DNA of 64,000 nt from Euonymus europaeus (taxonomy: Eukaryota > Streptophyta > Magnoliopsida > Celastrales > Celastraceae): contig OY756972.1 of the NCBI GenBank assembly GCA_963580455.1, forward strand, positions 1,937,001 through 2,001,000, read 5' to 3'. Positions 46,358 through 59,500 of the stretch are shown here, one piece after another. The notes under the pieces were generated by a model, which was not told where the DNA came from, did no database searches, and saw only the letters and a list, made by a program, of their open reading frames with translations. The position numbers and the translations under genes are program-made. The stretch's first letter is position 1. Every line of letters begins with the position of its first letter.

Positions 46358-48086
46358 CACCTAGTTAGCCGCGAAATGTGGTTTCTTTACGTAAACGGTT
46401 TTATGAATATCCGTTGACTCCGAGTTCTGAATTCGGTGATTTTTAGCTTGATTTCACACTACTTTTCGAGCTCTACAATCCTGGGTTTTCGGATTTCGAT
46501 TTCAGAACTCGTGGCTAGTAGGTCTCGTTTCACATATTTAGCCACGAAATGTGGTTTCTTTACGTAAACGGTTTTATGAATATCCGTTGACTCCGAGTTC
46601 TGAATTCGGTGATTTTTAGCTTGATTACACACTACTTTTCGAGCTCTACGATCGTGGCATTTCTGATTTTGATTTCAGAACTCGTGGCTAGTTGGTCTCG
46701 TTTCACCTAGTTAGCCGCGAAATGTGGTTTCTTTACGTAAACGGTTTTATGAATATCCATTGACTCCGAGTTCTGAATTCGGTGATTTTTAGCTTGATTT
46801 CACACTACTTTTCAAGATCTACGATTATGTAGTTTCGGATTTTGATTTCAGAACTCGTGGCTAGTTGGTCTCGTTTCACCTAGTTAGCCGTGAAATGTGG
46901 TTTCTTTACGGAAACGGTTTTATGAATATCGGTTGACTCCGAGTTCTGAATTCGGTGATTTTTAGCTTGATTTCACACTACTTTTCGAGCTCTACAATCC
47001 TGGGTTTTCGGATTTTGATTTCAGAACTCGTGGCTAGTTGGTCTCGTTTCACCTAGTTAGCCGCGAAATGTGGTTTCTTTACGTAAACGGTTTTATGAAT
47101 ATCCGTTGACTCCGAGTTCTGAATTCGGTGATTTTTAGCTTGATTTCACACTACTTTTCGAGCTCTACAATCCTCGATTTTCGGATTTCGATTTCAGAAC
47201 TCGTGGCTAGTAGGTCTCGTTTCACCTATTTAGCCGCGAAATGTGGTTTCTTTACGTAAACGGTTTTATGAATATCCGTTGACTCCGAGTTCTGAATTTG
47301 GTGATTTTTAGCTTGATTTCACACTACTTTTCGAGCTCTACAATCCTGGGTTTTCGGATTTCAATTTCAGAACTCGTGGCTAGTAGGTCTCGTTTCACCT
47401 ATTTAGCCGCGAAATGTGGATTCTTTACGTAAACGGTTTTATGAATATCCGTTGACTCCGAGTTCTGAATTCGGTGATTTTTAGCTTGATTTCACACTAC
47501 TTTTCGAGCTCTACAATCGTGGCATTTCTGATTTTGATTTCAGAACTCGTGGCTAGTAGGTCTCGTTTCACCTAGTTAGCCGCGAAATGTGGTTTCTTTA
47601 CGTAAACGGTTTTATGAATATCCGTTGACTCCGAGTTCTGAATTCGGTGATTTTTAGCTTGATTTCACACTACTTTTCGAGCTCTACAATCTTAGGTTTT
47701 CGGATTTCAATTTCAGAACTCGTGGCTAGTAAGTCTCGTTTCACCTAGTTAGCCGCGAAATGTGGTTTCTTTACGTAAACGGTTTTATGAATATCCGTTG
47801 ACTCCGAGTTCTGAATTCGGTGATTTTTAGCTTGATTTCACACTACTTTTCGAGCTCTACAATCCTGGATTTTCGGATTTTGATTTCAGAACTCGTGGCT
47901 AGTAGGTCTCGTTTCACCTAGTTAGCCGCGAAATGTGGTTTCTTTACGTAAACGGTTTTATGAATATCCGTTGACTCCGAGTTCTAATTCGGTGATATTT
48001 AGCTTGATTTCACACTACTTTTCGAGCTCTACAATCCTGGGCTTTCGGATTTCGATTTCAGAACTCGTGGCTAGTAGGTCTCGTTT
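46358..48086 (+). repeat. Ten mixed monomers including the first GTTCTAATTC deletion
   Basis: The order is CAATCCTGGG; CACATATTTAGCCACG with GATTACACAC; CAAGATCTACGATTATGTAG; CCGTG with TACGGAAACGG; CCTCG; AATTTGG; GGATTC with CAATCGTGG; CTTAGG with GTAAGTCTCG; CAATCCTGGAT; then the 172-bp monomer 47,915 with GTTCTAATTC. That last monomer is the leftmost member of a lineage expanded at 55.5-62.4 kb. Confidence 0.8.
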
Positions 48087-49470
48087 CACCTAGTTAGCCG
48101 CGAAATGTGGTTTCTTTACGTAAACGGTTTTACGAATATCCGTTGACTCCGAGTTCTGAATTCGGTGATTTTTAGCTTGATTACACACTACCTTTCGAGC
48201 TCTACAATCCTGAGTTTTCGGATTTCGATTTCAGAACTCGTGGCTAGTAGGTCTCGTTTCACCTAGTTAGCCGCGAAATGTGGTTTCTTTACGTAAACGG
48301 TTTTATGAATATCTATTGACTCCGAGTTCTGAATTCGGTGATTTTTAGCTTGATTTCACACTGCTTTTCGAGCTCTACAATCCTGGGTTTTCGGATTTCG
48401 ATTTCAGAACTCGTGGCTAGTAGGTCTCGTTTCACCTATTTAGCCGCGAAATGTGGTTTCTTTACGTAAACGGTTTTATGAATATCCGTTGACTCCGAGT
48501 TCTGAATTCGGTGATTTTTAGCTTGATTTCACACTACTTTTCGAGCTCTACGATCCTGGCATTTCTGATTTTGATTTCAGAACTCGTGGCTAGTAGGTCT
48601 CGTTTCACCTAGTTAGCCGCGAAATGTGGTTTCTTTACGTAAACGGTTTTACGAATATCCGTTGACTCCGAGTTCTGAATTCGGTGATTTTTAGCTTGAT
48701 TACACACTACCTTTCAAGCTCTACAATCCTGAGTTTTCGGATTTCGATTTCAGAACTCGTGGCTAGTAGGTCTCGTTTCACCTAGTTAGCCGCGAAATGT
48801 GGTTTCTTTACGTAAACGGTTTTATGAATATCTATTGACTCCGAGTTCTGAATTCGGTGATTTTTAGCTTGATTTCACACTGCTTTTCGAGCTCTACAAT
48901 CCTGGGTTTTCGGATTTCGATTTCAGAACTCGTGGCTAGTAGGTCTCGTTTCACCTATTTAGCCGCGAAATGTGGTTTCTTTACGTAAACGGTTTTATGA
49001 ATATCCGTTGACTCCGAGTTCTGAATTCGGTGATTTTTAGCTTGATTTCACACTACTTTTCGAGCTCTACGATCCTGGCGTTTCTGATTTTGATTTCAGA
49101 ACTCGTGGCTAGTAGGTCTCGTTTCACCTAGTTAGCCGCGAAATGTGGTTTCTTTACGTAAACGGTTTTACGAATATCCGTTGACTCCGAGTTCTGAATT
49201 CGGTGATTTTTAGCTTGATTACACACTACCTTTCGAGCTCTACAATCCTGAGTTTTCGGATTTCGATTTCAGAACTCGTGGCTAGTAGGTCTCGTTTCAC
49301 CTAGTTAGCCGCGAAATGTGGTTTCTTTACGTAAACGGTTTTATGAATATCTATTGACTCCGAGTTCTGAATTCGGTGATTTTTTGCTTGATTTCACACT
49401 GCTTTTTGAGCTCTACGATCCTGGAGTTTCTGATTTTGATTTCAGAACTCGTGGCTAGTTGGTCTCGTTT
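48087..49470 (+). repeat. Trimer (519-bp) higher-order run, about 2.7 copies
   Basis: Three monomer types alternate: TTTTACGAATATCC with GATTACACAC and ACCTTTCGAGC (48,087, 48,606, 49,125); ATCTATTGAC with ACTGCTTTT (48,260, 48,779, 49,298); CACCTATTTA with GATCCTGGC (48,433, 48,952). The ACGAAT mark recurs at 48,132, 48,651 and 49,170, exactly 519 bp apart. The third copy is cut short by the change to the 14-mer domain. Confidence 0.93.
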
Positions 49471-51546
49471 CACCTAGTTAGCCGCGAAATGTGGTTTCTT
49501 TACGTAAACGGTTTTATGAATATCCGTTGACTCCGAGTTCTGAATTCGGTGATTTTTAGCTTGATTTCACACTGCTTTTCGAGCTCTACGATCCTGGCGT
49601 TTCTGATTTTGATTTCAGAACTCGTGGCTAGTTGGTCTCGTTTCACCTAGTTAGCCGCGAAATGTGGTTTCTTTACGTAAACGGTTTTATGAATATCCGT
49701 TGACTCCGAGTTCTGAATTCGGTGATTTTTAGCTTGATTTCACACTACTTTTCGAGCTCTACAATATTAGGTTTTCGGATTTCGATTTCAGAACTCGTGG
49801 CTAGTAGGTCTTGTTTCACCTAGTTAGCCGCGAAATGTGGTTTCTTTACGTAAACGGTTTTAGGAATATCCGTTGACTCCGAGTTCTGAATTCGGTGATT
49901 TTTAGCTTGATTTCACACTACTTTTCGAGCTCTACGATCCTGGCGTTTCGGATTTTGATTTCAGAACTCGTGGCTAGTTGGTCTCGTTTCACCTAGTTAG
50001 CCGCGAAATGTGGTTTCTTTACGTAAACGGTTTTATGAATATCCGTTGACTCTGAGTTCTGAATTCAGTGATTTTTAGCTTGATTTCACACTACTTTTCG
50101 AGCTCTACGATCCTGGCATTTCGGATTTTGATTTCAGAACTCGTGGCTAGTTGGTCTCGTTTCACCTAGTTAGCCGCGAAATGTGGTTTCTTTACGTAAA
50201 CGGTTTTATGAATATCCGTTGACTCCGAGTTTTGAATTCGGTGATTTTTAGCTTGATTTCACTCTACTTTTCGAGCTCTACGATCCTGGCATTTCGGATT
50301 TTGATTTCAGAACTCGTGGCTAGTTGGTCTCGTTTCACCTAGTTAGCCGCGAAATGTGGTTTCTTTACGTAAACGGTTTTATGAATATCCGTTGACTCCG
50401 AGTTCTGAATTCGATGATTTTTGGCTTGATTTCACACTAATTTTCGAGCTCTACGATCCTGGCATTTCGGATTTTGATTTCAGAACTCGTGGCTAGTTGT
50501 TGTCGTTTCACCTAGTTAGCCGCGAAATGTGGTTTCTTTACGTAAACGGTTTTATGAATATCCGTTGACTCCGAGTTTTGAATTCGGTGATTTTTAGCTT
50601 GATTTCACACTGCTTTTCGAGCTCTACAATCCTGGATTTTCGGATTTCGATTTCAGAACTCGAGGCTAGTAGGTCTCGTTTCACCTATTTAGCCGCGAAA
50701 TGTGGTTTCTTTACGTAAACGGTTTTATGAATATCCGTTGACTCCGAGTTCTGAATTCGGTGATTTTTAGCTTGATTTCACACTACTTTTCGAGCTCTAC
50801 GATCCTGGCGTTTCTGATTTTGATTTCAGAACTCGTGGCTAGTTGGTCTCGTTTCACCTAGTTAGCCGCGAAATGTGGTTTCTTTACGTAAACGGTTTTA
50901 TGAATATCCATTGACTCCAAGTTCTGAATTCGGTGATTTTTAGCTTGATTTCACACTACTTTTCGAGCTCTACGATCCTGGTATTTCTGATTTTGATTTC
51001 AGAACTCGTGACTAGTTGGTCTCGTTTCACCTAGTTAGCCGCGAAATGTGGTTTCTTTACGTAAACGGTTTTATGAATATCCATTGACTCCGAGTTCTGA
51101 ATTCGGTGATTTTTAGCTTGATTTCACACTACTTTTCGAGCTCTACGATCCTGGCATTTCTGATTTTGATTTCAGAACTCGTGGCTAGTTGGTCTCGTTT
51201 CACCTAGTTAGCCGCGAAATGTGGTTTCTTTACGTAAACGGTTTTATGAATATCCGTTGACTCCGAGTTCTGAATTCGGTGATTTTTAGCTTGATTTCAC
51301 ACTACTTTTCGAGCTCTACAATATTAGGTTTTCGGATTTCGATTTCAGAACTCGTGGCTAGTAGATCTTGTTTCACCTAGTTAGCCGCGAAATGTGGTTT
51401 CTTTACGTAAACGGTTTTAGGAATATCCGTTGACTCCGAGTTCTGAATTCGGTGATTTTTAGCTTGATTTCACACTACTTTTCGAGCTCTACGATCCTGG
51501 CGTTTCTGATTTTGATTTCAGAACTCGTGGCTAGTAGGTCTCGTTT
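49125..51546 (+). repeat. 14-monomer (2,422-bp) unit, copy 1
   Basis: Marks recur at +2,422: ACGAAT (49,170 and 51,592), GATTTTTTGC, CAATATTAGG with GGTCTTGTTTC, TTTTAGGAATATCC, ACTCTGAG with TTCAGTG, GAGTTTTGAATTC with CACTCTAC, TTCGATGATTTTTGGC with CACTAATTTTC and GTTGTTGTCG, CTCGAGGCTAG (50,660 and 53,082), CCAAGTTC with GATCCTGGTATT and CGTGACTAG, and GTAGATCTTG. Its first two monomers are also the third trimer copy. Confidence 0.94.
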
Positions 51547-53968
51547 CACCTAGTTAGCCGCGAAATGTGGTTTCTTTACGTAAACGGTTTTACGAATATC
51601 CGTTGACTCCGAGTTCTGAATTCGGTGATTTTTAGCTTGATTACACACTACCTTTCGAGCTCTACAATCCTGAGTTTTCGGATTTCGATTTCAGAACTCG
51701 TGGCTAGTAGGTCTCGTTTCACCTAGTTAGCCGCGAAATGTGGTTTCTTTACGTAAACGGTTTTATGAATATCTATTGACTCCGAGTTCTGAATTCGGTG
51801 ATTTTTTGCTTGATTTCACACTGCTTTTCGAGCTCTACGATCCTGGAGTTTCTGATTTTGATTTCAGAACTCGTGGCTAGTTGGTCTCGTTTCACCTAGT
51901 TAGCCGCGAAATGTGGTTTCTTTACGTAAACGGTTTTATGAATATCCGTTGACTCCGAGTTCTGAATTCGGTGATTTTTAGCTTGATTTCACACTGCTTT
52001 TCGAGCTCTACGATCCTGGCGTTTCTGATTTTGATTTCAGAACTCGTGGCTAGTTGGTCTCGTTTCACCTAGTTAGCCGCGAAATGTGGTTTCTTTACGT
52101 AAACGGTTTTATGAATATCCGTTGACTCCGAGTTCTGAATTCGGTGATTTTTAGCTTGATTTCACACTACTTTTCGAGCTCTACAATATTAGGTTTTCGG
52201 ATTTCGATTTCAGAACTCGTGGCTAGTAGGTCTTGTTTCACCTAGTTAGCCGCGAAATGTGGTTTCTTTACGTAAACGGTTTTAGGAATATCCGTTGACT
52301 CCGAGTTCTGAATTCGGTGATTTTTAGCTTGATTTCACACTACTTTTCGAGCTCTACGATCCTGGCGTTTCGGATTTTGATTTCAGAACTCGTGGCTAGT
52401 TGGTCTCGTTTCACCTAGTTAGCCGCGAAATGTGGTTTCTTTACGTAAACGGTTTTATGAATATCCGTTGACTCTGAGTTCTGAATTCAGTGATTTTTAG
52501 CTTGATTTCACACTACTTTTCGAGCTCTACGATCCTGGCATTTCGGATTTTGATTTCAGAACTCGTGGCTAGTTGGTCTCGTTTCACCTAGTTAGCCGCG
52601 AAATGTGGTTTCTTTACGTAAACGGTTTTATGAATATCCGTTGACTCCGAGTTTTGAATTCGGTGATTTTTAGCTTGATTTCACTCTACTTTTCGAGCTC
52701 TACGATCCTGGCATTTCGGATTTTGATTTCAGAACTCGTGGCTAGTTGGTCTCGTTTCACCTAGTTAGCCGCGAAATGTGGTTTCTTTACGTAAACGGTT
52801 TTATGAATATCCGTTGACTCCGAGTTCTGAATTCGATGATTTTTGGCTTGATTTCACACTAATTTTCGAGCTCTACGATCCTGGCATTTCGGATTTTGAT
52901 TTCAGAACTCGTGGCTAGTTGTTGTCGTTTCACCTAGTTAGCCGCGAAATGTGGTTTCTTTACGTAAACGGTTTTATGAATATCCGTTGACTCCGAGTTT
53001 TGAATTCGGTGATTTTTAGCTTGATTTCACACTGCTTTTCGAGCTCTACAATCCTGGATTTTCGGATTTCGATTTCAGAACTCGAGGCTAGTAGGTCTCG
53101 TTTCACCTATTTAGCCGCGAAATGTGGTTTCTTTACGTAAACGGTTTTATGAATATCCGTTGACTCCGAGTTCTGAATTCGGTGATTTTTAGCTTGATTT
53201 CACACTACTTTTCGAGCTCTACGATCCTGGCGTTTCTGATTTTGATTTCAGAACTCGTGGCTAGTTGGTCTCGTTTCACCTAGTTAGCCGCGAAATGTGG
53301 TTTCTTTACGTAAACGGTTTTATGAATATCCATTGACTCCAAGTTCTGAATTCGGTGATTTTTAGCTTGATTTCACACTACTTTTCGAGCTCTACGATCC
53401 TGGTATTTCTGATTTTGATTTCAGAACTCGTGACTAGTTGGTCTCGTTTCACCTAGTTAGCCGCGAAATGTGGTTTCTTTACGTAAACGGTTTTATGAAT
53501 ATCCATTGACTCCGAGTTCTGAATTCGGTGATTTTTAGCTTGATTTCACACTACTTTTCGAGCTCTACGATCCTGGCATTTCTGATTTTGATTTCAGAAC
53601 TCGTGGCTAGTTGGTCTCGTTTCACCTAGTTAGCCGCGAAATGTGGTTTCTTTACGTAAACGGTTTTATGAATATCCGTTGACTCCGAGTTCTGAATTCG
53701 GTGATTTTTAGCTTGATTTCACACTACTTTTCGAGCTCTACAATATTAGGTTTTCGGATTTCGATTTCAGAACTCGTGGCTAGTAGATCTTGTTTCACCT
53801 AGTTAGCCGCGAAATGTGGTTTCTTTACGTAAACGGTTTTAGGAATATCCGTTGACTCCGAGTTCTGAATTCGGTGATTTTTAGCTTGATTTCACACTAC
53901 TTTTCGAGCTCTACGATCCTGGCGTTTCGGATTTTGATTTCAGAACTCGTGGCTAGTTGGTCTCGTTT
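51547..53968 (+). repeat. 14-monomer (2,422-bp) unit, copy 2
   Basis: Tandem copy of 49,125-51,546. In the aligned part before the last monomer I noticed only one difference (ACTGCTTTTTGAGC near 49,399 against ACTGCTTTTCGAGC near 51,821), so this appears to be the youngest large duplication here. The last monomer (53,796) has GCGTTTCGG with GTTGG, as in monomer 49,817, where copy 1 at 51,374 has GCGTTTCTG with GTAGG. The following 53,969 also resembles 49,990. Confidence 0.94.
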
Positions 53969-54141
53969 CACCTAGTTAGCCGCGAAATGTGGTTTCTTTA
54001 CGTAAACGGTTTTATGAATATCCGTTGACTCTGAGTTCTGAATTCAGTGATTTTTAGCTTGATTTCACACTACTTTTCGAGCTCTACGATCCTGGCATTT
54101 CGGATTTTGATTTCAGAACTCGTGGCTAGTTGGTCTCGTTT

Positions 54142-54833
54142 CACCTAGTTAGCCGCGAAATGTGGTTTCTTTACGTAAACGGTTTTATGAATATCCGTTG
54201 ACTCCGAGTTCTGAATTCGGTGATTTTTAGCTTGATTTCACACTACTTTTCGAGCTCTACAATCTTAGGTTTTCGGATTTCGATTTCAGAACTCGTGGCT
54301 AGTAGGTCTCGTTTCACCTAGTTAGCCGCGAAATGTGGTTTCTTTACGTAAACGGTTTTATGAATATCCATTGACTCCAAGTTCTGAATTCGGTGATTTT
54401 TAGCTTGATTTCACACTACTTTTCGAGCTCTACGATCCTGGTATTTCTGATTTTGATTTCAGAACTCGTGGCTAGTTGGTCTCGTTTCACCTAGTTAGCC
54501 GCGAAATGTGGTTTCTTTACGTAAACGGTTTTATGAATATCCGTTGACTCCGAGTTCTGAATTCGGTGATTTTTAGCTTGATTTCAAACTACTTTTCGAG
54601 CTCTACAATCTTAGGTTTTCGGATTTCGATTTCAGAACTCGTGGCTAGTAGGTCTCGTTTCACCTAGTTAGCCGCGAAATGTGGTTTCTTTACGTAAACG
54701 GTTTTATGAATATCCATTGACTCCAAGTTCTGAATTCGGTGATTTTTAGCTTGATTTCACACTACTTTTCGAGCTCTACGATCCTGGTGTTTCGGATTTT
54801 GATTTCAGAACTCGTGGCTTGTAGGTCTCGTTT
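54142..54833 (+). repeat. Dimer (346-bp) tandem, two copies
   Basis: CTTAGG followed by CCATTGACTCCAAGTTC with GATCCTGGT (54,142-54,487) is repeated at 54,488-54,833. The second copy has TTTCAAACTAC (about 54,585) and GGTGTTTCGG with GGCTTGTAGG, where the first has TTTCACACTAC and GGTATTTCTG with GGCTAGTTGG. Confidence 0.85.
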
Positions 54834-57772
54834 CACCTATTTAGCCGCGAAATGTGGTTTCTTTACGTAAACGGTTTTATGAATATCCGTTGACTCCGAG
54901 TTCTGAATTCGGTGATTTTTAGCTTGATTTCACACTACTTTTCGAGCTCTACAATCCTGGGCTTTCGGATTTCAATTTCAGAACTCGTGGCTAGTAGGTC
55001 TCGTTTCACCTAGTTATCCACGAAATGTGGTTTCTTTACGTAAACGGTTTTATGAATATCCGTTGACTCCGAGTTCTGAATTCGGTGATTTTTAGCTTGA
55101 TTTCACACTACTTTTCGAGCTCTACAATCCTGGGCTTTCGGATTTCTATTTCAGAACCCGTGGCTAGTAGGTCTCGTTTCACCTAGTTAGCCGCGAAATG
55201 TGGTTTCTTTACGTAAACGGTTTTATGAATATCCGTTGACTCCGAGTTCTGAATTCGGTGATTTTTAGCTTGATTTCACACTACTTTTCGAGCTCTACGA
55301 TCCTGGTATTTCTGATTTTGATTTCAGAACTTGTGGCTAGTAGGTCTCGTTTCACCTAGTTAGCCGCGAAATGTGGTTTCTTTACGTAAACGGTTTTATG
55401 AATATCCGTTGACTCCGAGTTCTGAATTTGGTGATTTTTAGCTTGATTTCACACTACTTTTCGAGCTCTACAATCCTGGGCTTTCGGATTTCAATTTCAG
55501 AACTCGTGGCTAGTAGGTCTCGTTTCACCTAGTTAGCCACGAAATGTGGTTTCTTTACGTAAACGGTTTTATGAATATCCGTTGACTCCGAGTTCTAATT
55601 CGGTGATATTTAGCTTGATTTCACACTACTTTTCGAGCTCTACAATCCTGGGCTTTCGGATTTCGATTTCAGAACTCGTGGCTAGTAGGTCTCGTTTCAC
55701 CTAGTTAGCCGCGAAATGTGGTTTCTTTACGTAAACGGTTTTATGAATATCCGTTGACTCCGAGTTCTGAATTCGGTGATTTTTAGCTTGATTTCACACT
55801 ACTTTTCGAGCTCTACGATCCTGGTATTTCTGATTTTGATTTCAGAACTCGTGACTAGTTGGTCTCGTTTCACCTAGTTAGCCGCGAAATGTGGTTTCTT
55901 TACGTAAACGGTTTTAGGAATATCCGTTGACTCCGAGTTCTGAATTCGGTGATTTTTAGCTTGATTTCACACTACTTTTCGAGCTCTACAATCTTGGCGT
56001 TTCGGATTTTGATTTCAGAACTCGTGGCTAGTAGGTCTCGTTTCACCTAGTTAGCCGCGAAATGTGGTTTCTTTACGTAAACGGTTTTACGAATATCCGT
56101 TGACTCCGAGTTCTGAATTCGGTGATTTTTAGCTTGATTACACACTACCTTTCGAGCTCTACAATCCTGGGTTTTCGGATTTCGATTTCAGAACTCGTGG
56201 CTAGTAGGTCTCGTTTCACCTAGTTAGCCGCGAAATGTGGTTTCTTTACGAAAACGGTTTTATGAATATCTATTGACTCCGAGTTCTGAATTCGGTGATT
56301 TTTAGCTTGATTTCACACTAATTTTCGAGCTCTACAATCCTGGGTTTTCGGATTTCGATTTCAGAACTCGTGGCTAGTAGGTCTCGTTTCACCTATTTAG
56401 CCGCGAAATGTGGTTTCTTTACGTAAACGGTTTTATGAATATCCGTTGACTCCGAGTTCTGAATTCGGTGATTTTTAGCTTGATTTCACACTACTTTTCG
56501 AGCTCTACAATCCTGGGCTTTCGGATTTCGATTTCAGAACTCGTGGCTAGTAGGTCTCGTTTCACCTAGTTAGCCGCGAAATGTGGTTTCTTGACGTAAA
56601 CGGTTTTATGAATATCCGTTGACTCCGAGTTCTGAATTCGGTGATTTTTAGCTTGATTTCACACTACTTTTCGAGCTCTACGATCCTGGTATTTCTGATT
56701 TTGATTTCAGAACTTGTGGCTAGTAGGTCTCGTTTCACCTAGTTAGCCGCGAAATGTGGTTTCTTTACGTAAACGGTTTTATGAATATCCGTTGACTCCG
56801 AGTTCTGAATTCGGTGATTTTTAGCTTGATTTCACACTAATTTTCGAGCTCTACAATCCTGTGCTTTCGGATTTCAATTTCAGAACTCGTGGCTAGTAGG
56901 TCTCGTTTTACCTAGTTAGCCACGAAATGTGGTTTCTTTACGTAAACGGTTTTATGAATATCCGTTGACTCCGAGTTCTAATTCGGTGATATTTAGCTTG
57001 ATTTCACACTACTTTTCGAGCTCTACAATCCTGGGCTTTCGGATTTCGATTTCAGAACTCGTGGCTAGTAGGTCTCGCTTCACCTAGTTAGCCGCGAAAT
57101 CTGGTTTCTTTACGTAAACGGTTTTATGAATATCCGTTGACTCCGAGTTCTGAATTCGGTGATTTTTAGCTTGATTTCACACTAATTTTCGAGCTCTACG
57201 ATCCTGGTGTTTCGGATTTTGATTTCAGAACTCGTGGCTAGTTGGTCTCGTTTCACCTAGTTAGCCGCGAAATGTGGTTTCTTTACGTAAACGGTTTTAT
57301 GAATATCCATTGACTCCGAGTTCTGAATTCGGTGATTTTTCGCTTGATTTCACACTACATTTCGAGCTCTACGATCCTGGCATTTCTGATTTTGATTTCA
57401 GAACTCGTGGCTAGTTGGTCTCGTTTCACCTAGTTAGCCGCGAAATGTGGTTTCTTTACGTAAACGGTTTTATGAATATCCGTTGACTCCGAGTTCTGAA
57501 TTCGGTGATTTTTAGCTTGATTTCACACTACTTTTCGAGCTCTACAATCCTGGGTTTTCGGATTTTGATTTCAGAACTCGTGGCTAGTAGGTCTCGTTTC
57601 ACCTATTTAGCCGCGAAATGTGGTTTCTTTACGTAAACGGTTTTATGAATATCCGTTGACTCCGAGTTCTGAATTCGGTGATTTTTAGCTTGATTTCACA
57701 CTACTTTTCGAGCTCTACAATCCTGGGCTTTCGGATTTCGATTTCAGAACTCGTGGCTAGTAGGTCTCGTTT
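54834..57772 (+). repeat. Mixed monomers rich in the CCTGGGCTTTC type
   Basis: Seventeen monomers. CAATCCTGGGCTTTCGG dominates, alternating with GATCCTGGTATTTCTG plus AACTTGTGG. Two 172-bp GTTCTAATTC monomers (55,526 and 56,909) sit after closely similar neighbours eight monomers apart (55,180/55,353 and 56,563/56,736), suggesting an 8-monomer offset repeat (1,383 bp). One ACGAAT monomer (56,044) is followed by an ATCTATTGAC monomer (56,217), an echo of the trimer. Confidence 0.75.
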
Positions 57773-59500
57773 CACCTAGTTAGCCGCGAAATGTGGTTTC
57801 TTTACGTAAACGGTTTTATGAATATCCGTTGACTCCGAGTTCTGAATTCGGTGATTTCTAGCTTGATTTCACACTACTTTTCGAGCTCTACGATCCTGGT
57901 ATTTCTGATTTTGATTTCAGAACTTGTGGCTAGTAGGTCTCGTTTCACCTAGTTAGCCGCAAAATGTGGTTTCTTTACGTAAACGGTTTTATGAATATCC
58001 GTTGACTCCGAGTTCCGAATTCGGTGATTTTTAGCTTGATTTCACACTAATTTTCGAGCTCTACGATCCTGGTGTTTCGGATTTTGATTTCAGAACTCGT
58101 GGCTAGTTGGTCTCGTTTCACCTAGTTAGCCGCGAAATGCGGTTTCTTTACGTAAACGGTTTTATGAATATCCGTTGACTCCGAGTTCTGAATTCGGTGA
58201 TTTTTAGCTTGATTACACACTACTTTTCGAGCTCTACAATCCTGGGTTTTCGGATTTTGATTTCAGAACTCGTGGCTAGTAGGTCTCGTTTCACCTTTTT
58301 AGCCGCGAAATGTGGTTTCTTTACGTAAACGGTTTTATGAATATCCGTTGACTCCGAGTTCTGAATTCGGTGATTTTTAGCTTGATTTCACACTACTTTT
58401 CGAGCTCTACGATCCTGGCATTTTTTATTTTGATTTCAGAACTCGTGGCAAGTTGGTGTCGTTTCATCTAGTTAGCCGCGAAATGTGGTTTCTTTACGTA
58501 AACGGTTTTATGAATATCCATTGACTCCGAGTTCTGAATTCGGTGATTTTTAGCTTGATTTCACACTACTTTTCGAGCTCTACAATCTTGGCGTTTCGGA
58601 TTTTGATTTCAGAACTCGTGGCTAGTAGGTCTCGTTTCACCTAGTTAGCCGCGAAATGTGGTTTCTTTACGTAAACGATTTTATGAATATCCGTTGACTC
58701 CGAGTTCTGAATTCGGTGATTTTTAGCTTGATTTCACACTACTTTTCGAGCTCTACAATCCTGGGTTTTCGGATTTTGATTTCAGAACTCGTGGCTAGTA
58801 GGTCTCGTTTCACCTATTTAGCCGCGAAATGTGGTTTCTTTACGTAAACGGTTTTATGAATATCCGTTGACTCCGAGTTCTGAATTCGGTGATTTTTAGC
58901 TTGATTTCACACTACTTTTCGAGCTCTACGATCCTGGTATTTCTGATTTTGATTTCAGAACTTGTGGCTAGTAGGTCTCGTTTCACCTAGTTAGCCGCAA
59001 AATGTGGTTTCTTTACGTAAACGGTTTGATGAATATCCGTTGACTCCGAGTTCTGAATTCGGTGATTTTTAGCTTGATTTCACACTACTTTTCGAGCTCT
59101 ACAATCCTGGGCTTTCGGATTTCAATTTCAGAACTCGTGGCTAGTATGTCTCGTTTCACCTAGTTAGCCACGAAATCTGGTTTCTTTACGTAAACGGTTT
59201 TATGAATATCCGTTGACTCCGAGTTCTAATTCGGTGATATTTAGCTTGATTTCACACTACTTTTCGAGCTCTACAATCCTGGGCTTTCGGATTTCGATTT
59301 CAGAACTCGTGGCTAGAAGGTCTCGTTTCACCTAGTTAGCCACGAAACGTGGTTTCTTTACGTAAACGGTTTTATGAATATCCGTTGACTCCGAGTTCTA
59401 ATTCGGTGATATTTAGCTTGATTTCACACTACTTTTCGAGCTCTACAATCCTGGGCTTTCGGATTTCGATTTCAGAACTCGTGGCTAGTAGGTCTCGTTT
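57773..59500 (+). repeat. 10-monomer (1,728-bp) block, left copy
   Basis: Repeated at 60,020-61,747 (offset 2,247 bp, 13 monomers minus two bases). Shared marks: GATTTCTAGC (57,852 and 60,099), CCGCAAAATG with CACTAATTTTC, GCGGTTTC with GATTACACAC, CACCTTTTTA with GGCATTTTTTATTTTG and GGCAAGTTGGTGTCG (about 58,417 and 60,664), CATCTAG, AAACGATTTTA, GTTTGATGAAT, GTATGTC with AAATCTGG, and two consecutive 172-bp monomers (59,157 and 59,329), the second with GAAACGTGG. Confidence 0.93.
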
